Assembly: GCA_964427175.1 (NCBI GenBank)
Contig: CAYRTP010000136.1
Coordinates: 1-7,091 of the forward strand
DNA length: 7,091 nt
Source: CAMEON01 sp964427175
GTDB lineage: Bacteria; Bacillota; Clostridia; Oscillospirales; CAG-272
Direction: 5' to 3'
Positions 5,706-7,091 of the stretch are shown here, piece by piece (the first letter of the stretch is position 1; each line of letters starts with the position of its first letter). The position numbers were made by a program, and so were the translations under genes. The notes below the pieces were generated by a model. That model ran no database searches. It saw only the letters and a program-made list of their open reading frames with translations, and was not told the origin of the DNA.

Positions 5706-7091
5706 TTATCGGGCGGTCATGTTCAGCTTGAAGGTGCCGTCCTCGCCTACCAGACGGTAGCCGTTTGCCACGGCCATGACCTGACCGCAAACGGGAATCT
5801 CATAGGCGTAGTTGTTGTGGACAAAGCGGAAGGAGCCGTCCCCGTAGGCCGTCTCGGTGTCATGGGAGGCCACGACCACGTAGGTCATCTCGCCGCAGTC
5901 GGTGATGGTGATCCCCTCGGGTGCGAGCCAGATGCGGCCCGTAGTTCCGTTGGCAAAGGGAATGATGACCTCCAGAGTCTGATCGTGCTCCACGCAGGTG
6001 AAGCCCTCGTAGCTGACGGGAAGGGCAAATTCCACAGCCCCATCCTGTCCGTCCTCGTTCTGCAGACGGCCGTTGACCATGGGCAGATTGTCGTACAGAG
6101 CCTCCCAATTATCGCAGGGCTTGTCTATGTAGCGCTCGGTGTAGCGGTCATCGAATTTGTAGATGTCACGGAAGAACAGACGGGAGCCCTTGAGGAACAG
6201 GTTGGCGCGGTAGCCTGCGCAGTTGTACCAAACGGTTCTGCATACGGCCTCGGGATCCGAGTCGTCATGAACCCAATCCTCGTAGGCGGTCAAGGCAACG
6301 GCGGGGGTGACCGCAACCGATGCCCGCATATCCGCGCCGGTGTCGCCCAGCTTCTCCACGCAGACCTTGCCGTCCTTCACCAGCTCGTCCAACAGCCTTG
6401 CCTGCAAGCGGTAGCCGTTTTCGATCATGCCCCAGCCGAAGCTGTTCTCCTGTCCCGTGGTGGCGTGGGACTGGGTCAGGCAGGGGTTCTCATAGTAGGT
6501 GCGGAACAGCACGTCCATAGCGTGGGGATTGGAGCCGGTCTTCCAGCAGGGCTCGATGGTGGCGCAATTGCCCACAACGGTACCGTACTTGCGATCGTCA
6601 TAGTTGTAGGTGGGATCGGGACCCAGCATACGGAAAATGGGAGTCTTGATACCCGCCTCGGGGGACTGGGCGGGGCAGAGCATATTGTTGCGGGCGGGGT
6701 AGTAGCCGCCGTTATAGTAGCCGCCCCACAGGGTGTAGGCATCCACGGCCCACTGCTCGCGGCAGATGCAGATGGCGTTCAGATCGTACTTGTCGCTCAT
6801 GTAGGCAACCGAATGAGCGTCCAGGAGCCAGGAACCGGCCACCTTCGGGAAGAAGCCGAAGATCTCCTTGAACAGGCGGAAGGCCTCGTCGATGAGGGCC
6901 TCGCGCTGATCGGGGGTGTAGGCGGGCAGGAAACCGGGGTTGACGTACCAGTCCCAATCGAATCCGGGACGGCCCCGCCACGGAATGCCCACCGCCTCGG
7001 TGAGGGGACGGCCCATCTCGAACCACAGACCCAGCTCCATATGCTCGTCGGCCTCTTTTTTGATCAGCTCGACCATATCCTCGCGGATAAG
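5706..7091 (-). CDS. Large protein resembling a carbohydrate-active enzyme, C-terminal 461 residues, family not securely identified
   Basis: The frame is open to the right edge, so the true start is outside the window; the ATG at 7076 is internal. I do not recognise the family with certainty. The first ~240 visible residues look like a barrel-type catalytic region rich in aromatic and acidic residues: LWFEMGRPL, WRGRPGFDWDW, GSWLLDAHSVAYM (86-98), CICREQWAVDAYTLWGGYY (108-126), YYPARNN, FRMLGPDP (153-160) and ATIEPCW. The rest (about 240-461) reads as beta-strand-rich, with GRIWLAPEGITITDCG, EMTYVVVASHD and EIPVCGQVMAVANGYRL, like the beta-sandwich tail of many glycoside hydrolases. No signal or membrane segment is visible in this part. 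It leads an operon with a PHP phosphoesterase and an esterase-type hydrolase. A glycosidase or deacetylase-like role is inference from composition and layout. Confidence 0.75.
   Translation of the reverse strand, partial: LIREDMVELIKKEADEHMELGLWFEMGRPLTEAVGIPWRGRPGFDWDWYVNPGFLPAYTPDQREALIDEAFRLFKEIFGFFPKVAGSWLLDAHSVAYMSDKYDLNAICICREQWAVDAYTLWGGYYNGGYYPARNNMLCPAQSPEAGIKTPIFRMLGPDPTYNYDDRKYGTVVGNCATIEPCWKTGSNPHAMDVLFRTYYENPCLTQSHATTGQENSFGWGMIENGYRLQARLLDELVKDGKVCVEKLGDTGADMRASVAVTPAVALTAYEDWVHDDSDPEAVCRTVWYNCAGYRANLFLKGSRLFFRDIYKFDDRYTERYIDKPCDNWEALYDNLPMVNGRLQNEDGQDGAVEFALPVSYEGFTCVEHDQTLEVIIPFANGTTGRIWLAPEGITITDCGEMTYVVVASHDTETAYGDGSFRFVHNNYAYEIPVCGQVMAVANGYRLVGEDGTFKLNMTAR

Noticed and set aside
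5671..5790. An extended N-terminus of the PHP protein
   Set aside because: It would overlap the 3' end of the preceding gene by about 85 bases and encode an Arg/Lys-rich, unrelated stretch. The family begins at the HAHTH motif.

Overview
The window reads as a piece of chromosome from an anaerobic, GC-rich member of the Firmicutes, most likely a gut-type Clostridia of the Oscillospiraceae/Ruminococcaceae kind. This is inferred from several traits: strong AAAGGAG- or GGAGG-type ribosome binding sites, a perfect TTGACA-17-TATAAT vegetative promoter, GC-rich genes beside AT-rich intergenic DNA, a DUF1638 gene, and an NAD+-dependent ligase of bacterial type. No species can be named from the sequence alone.

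Left block (+ strand, 1-1870): the C-terminal ~350 residues of an acetylornithine/ornithine-type class III aminotransferase (argD-like) run into a DUF1638 protein whose ATG lies one base after the aminotransferase stop. An intrinsic terminator follows, so the two genes form the end of one operon that begins outside the window.

Middle block (+ strand, 1871-4245): a consensus SigA promoter opens a ~250-nt AT-rich leader. The leader carries two hairpins, one of them a perfect 14-bp inverted repeat embedded in what looks like a dispersed intergenic repeat. It ends at ligA, the complete NAD+-dependent DNA ligase (666 aa). ligA stands alone as a monocistronic gene with its own promoter. It ends at a long A-/T-flanked hairpin that can stop transcription from both sides.

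Right block (- strand, 4260-7091): three closely spaced genes are read leftward towards that shared terminator. In transcription order they are a large protein missing its N-terminus (aromatic- and acid-rich, resembling a carbohydrate-active enzyme, family not securely recognised), a PHP-family phosphoesterase of the histidinol-phosphatase type, and a small cytoplasmic alpha/beta-hydrolase. Gaps of 35 and 16 nt indicate one operon whose promoter is beyond the right edge. The gene set would fit intracellular breakdown of a sugar-linked or esterified compound, but that is inference.

There is no sign of transposons, phage genes, CRISPR, tRNA or rRNA. I found no convincing new multi-gene system. 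The items most worth checking are the argD-DUF1638 coupling, the leader/repeat upstream of ligA, and the unidentified three-gene operon.
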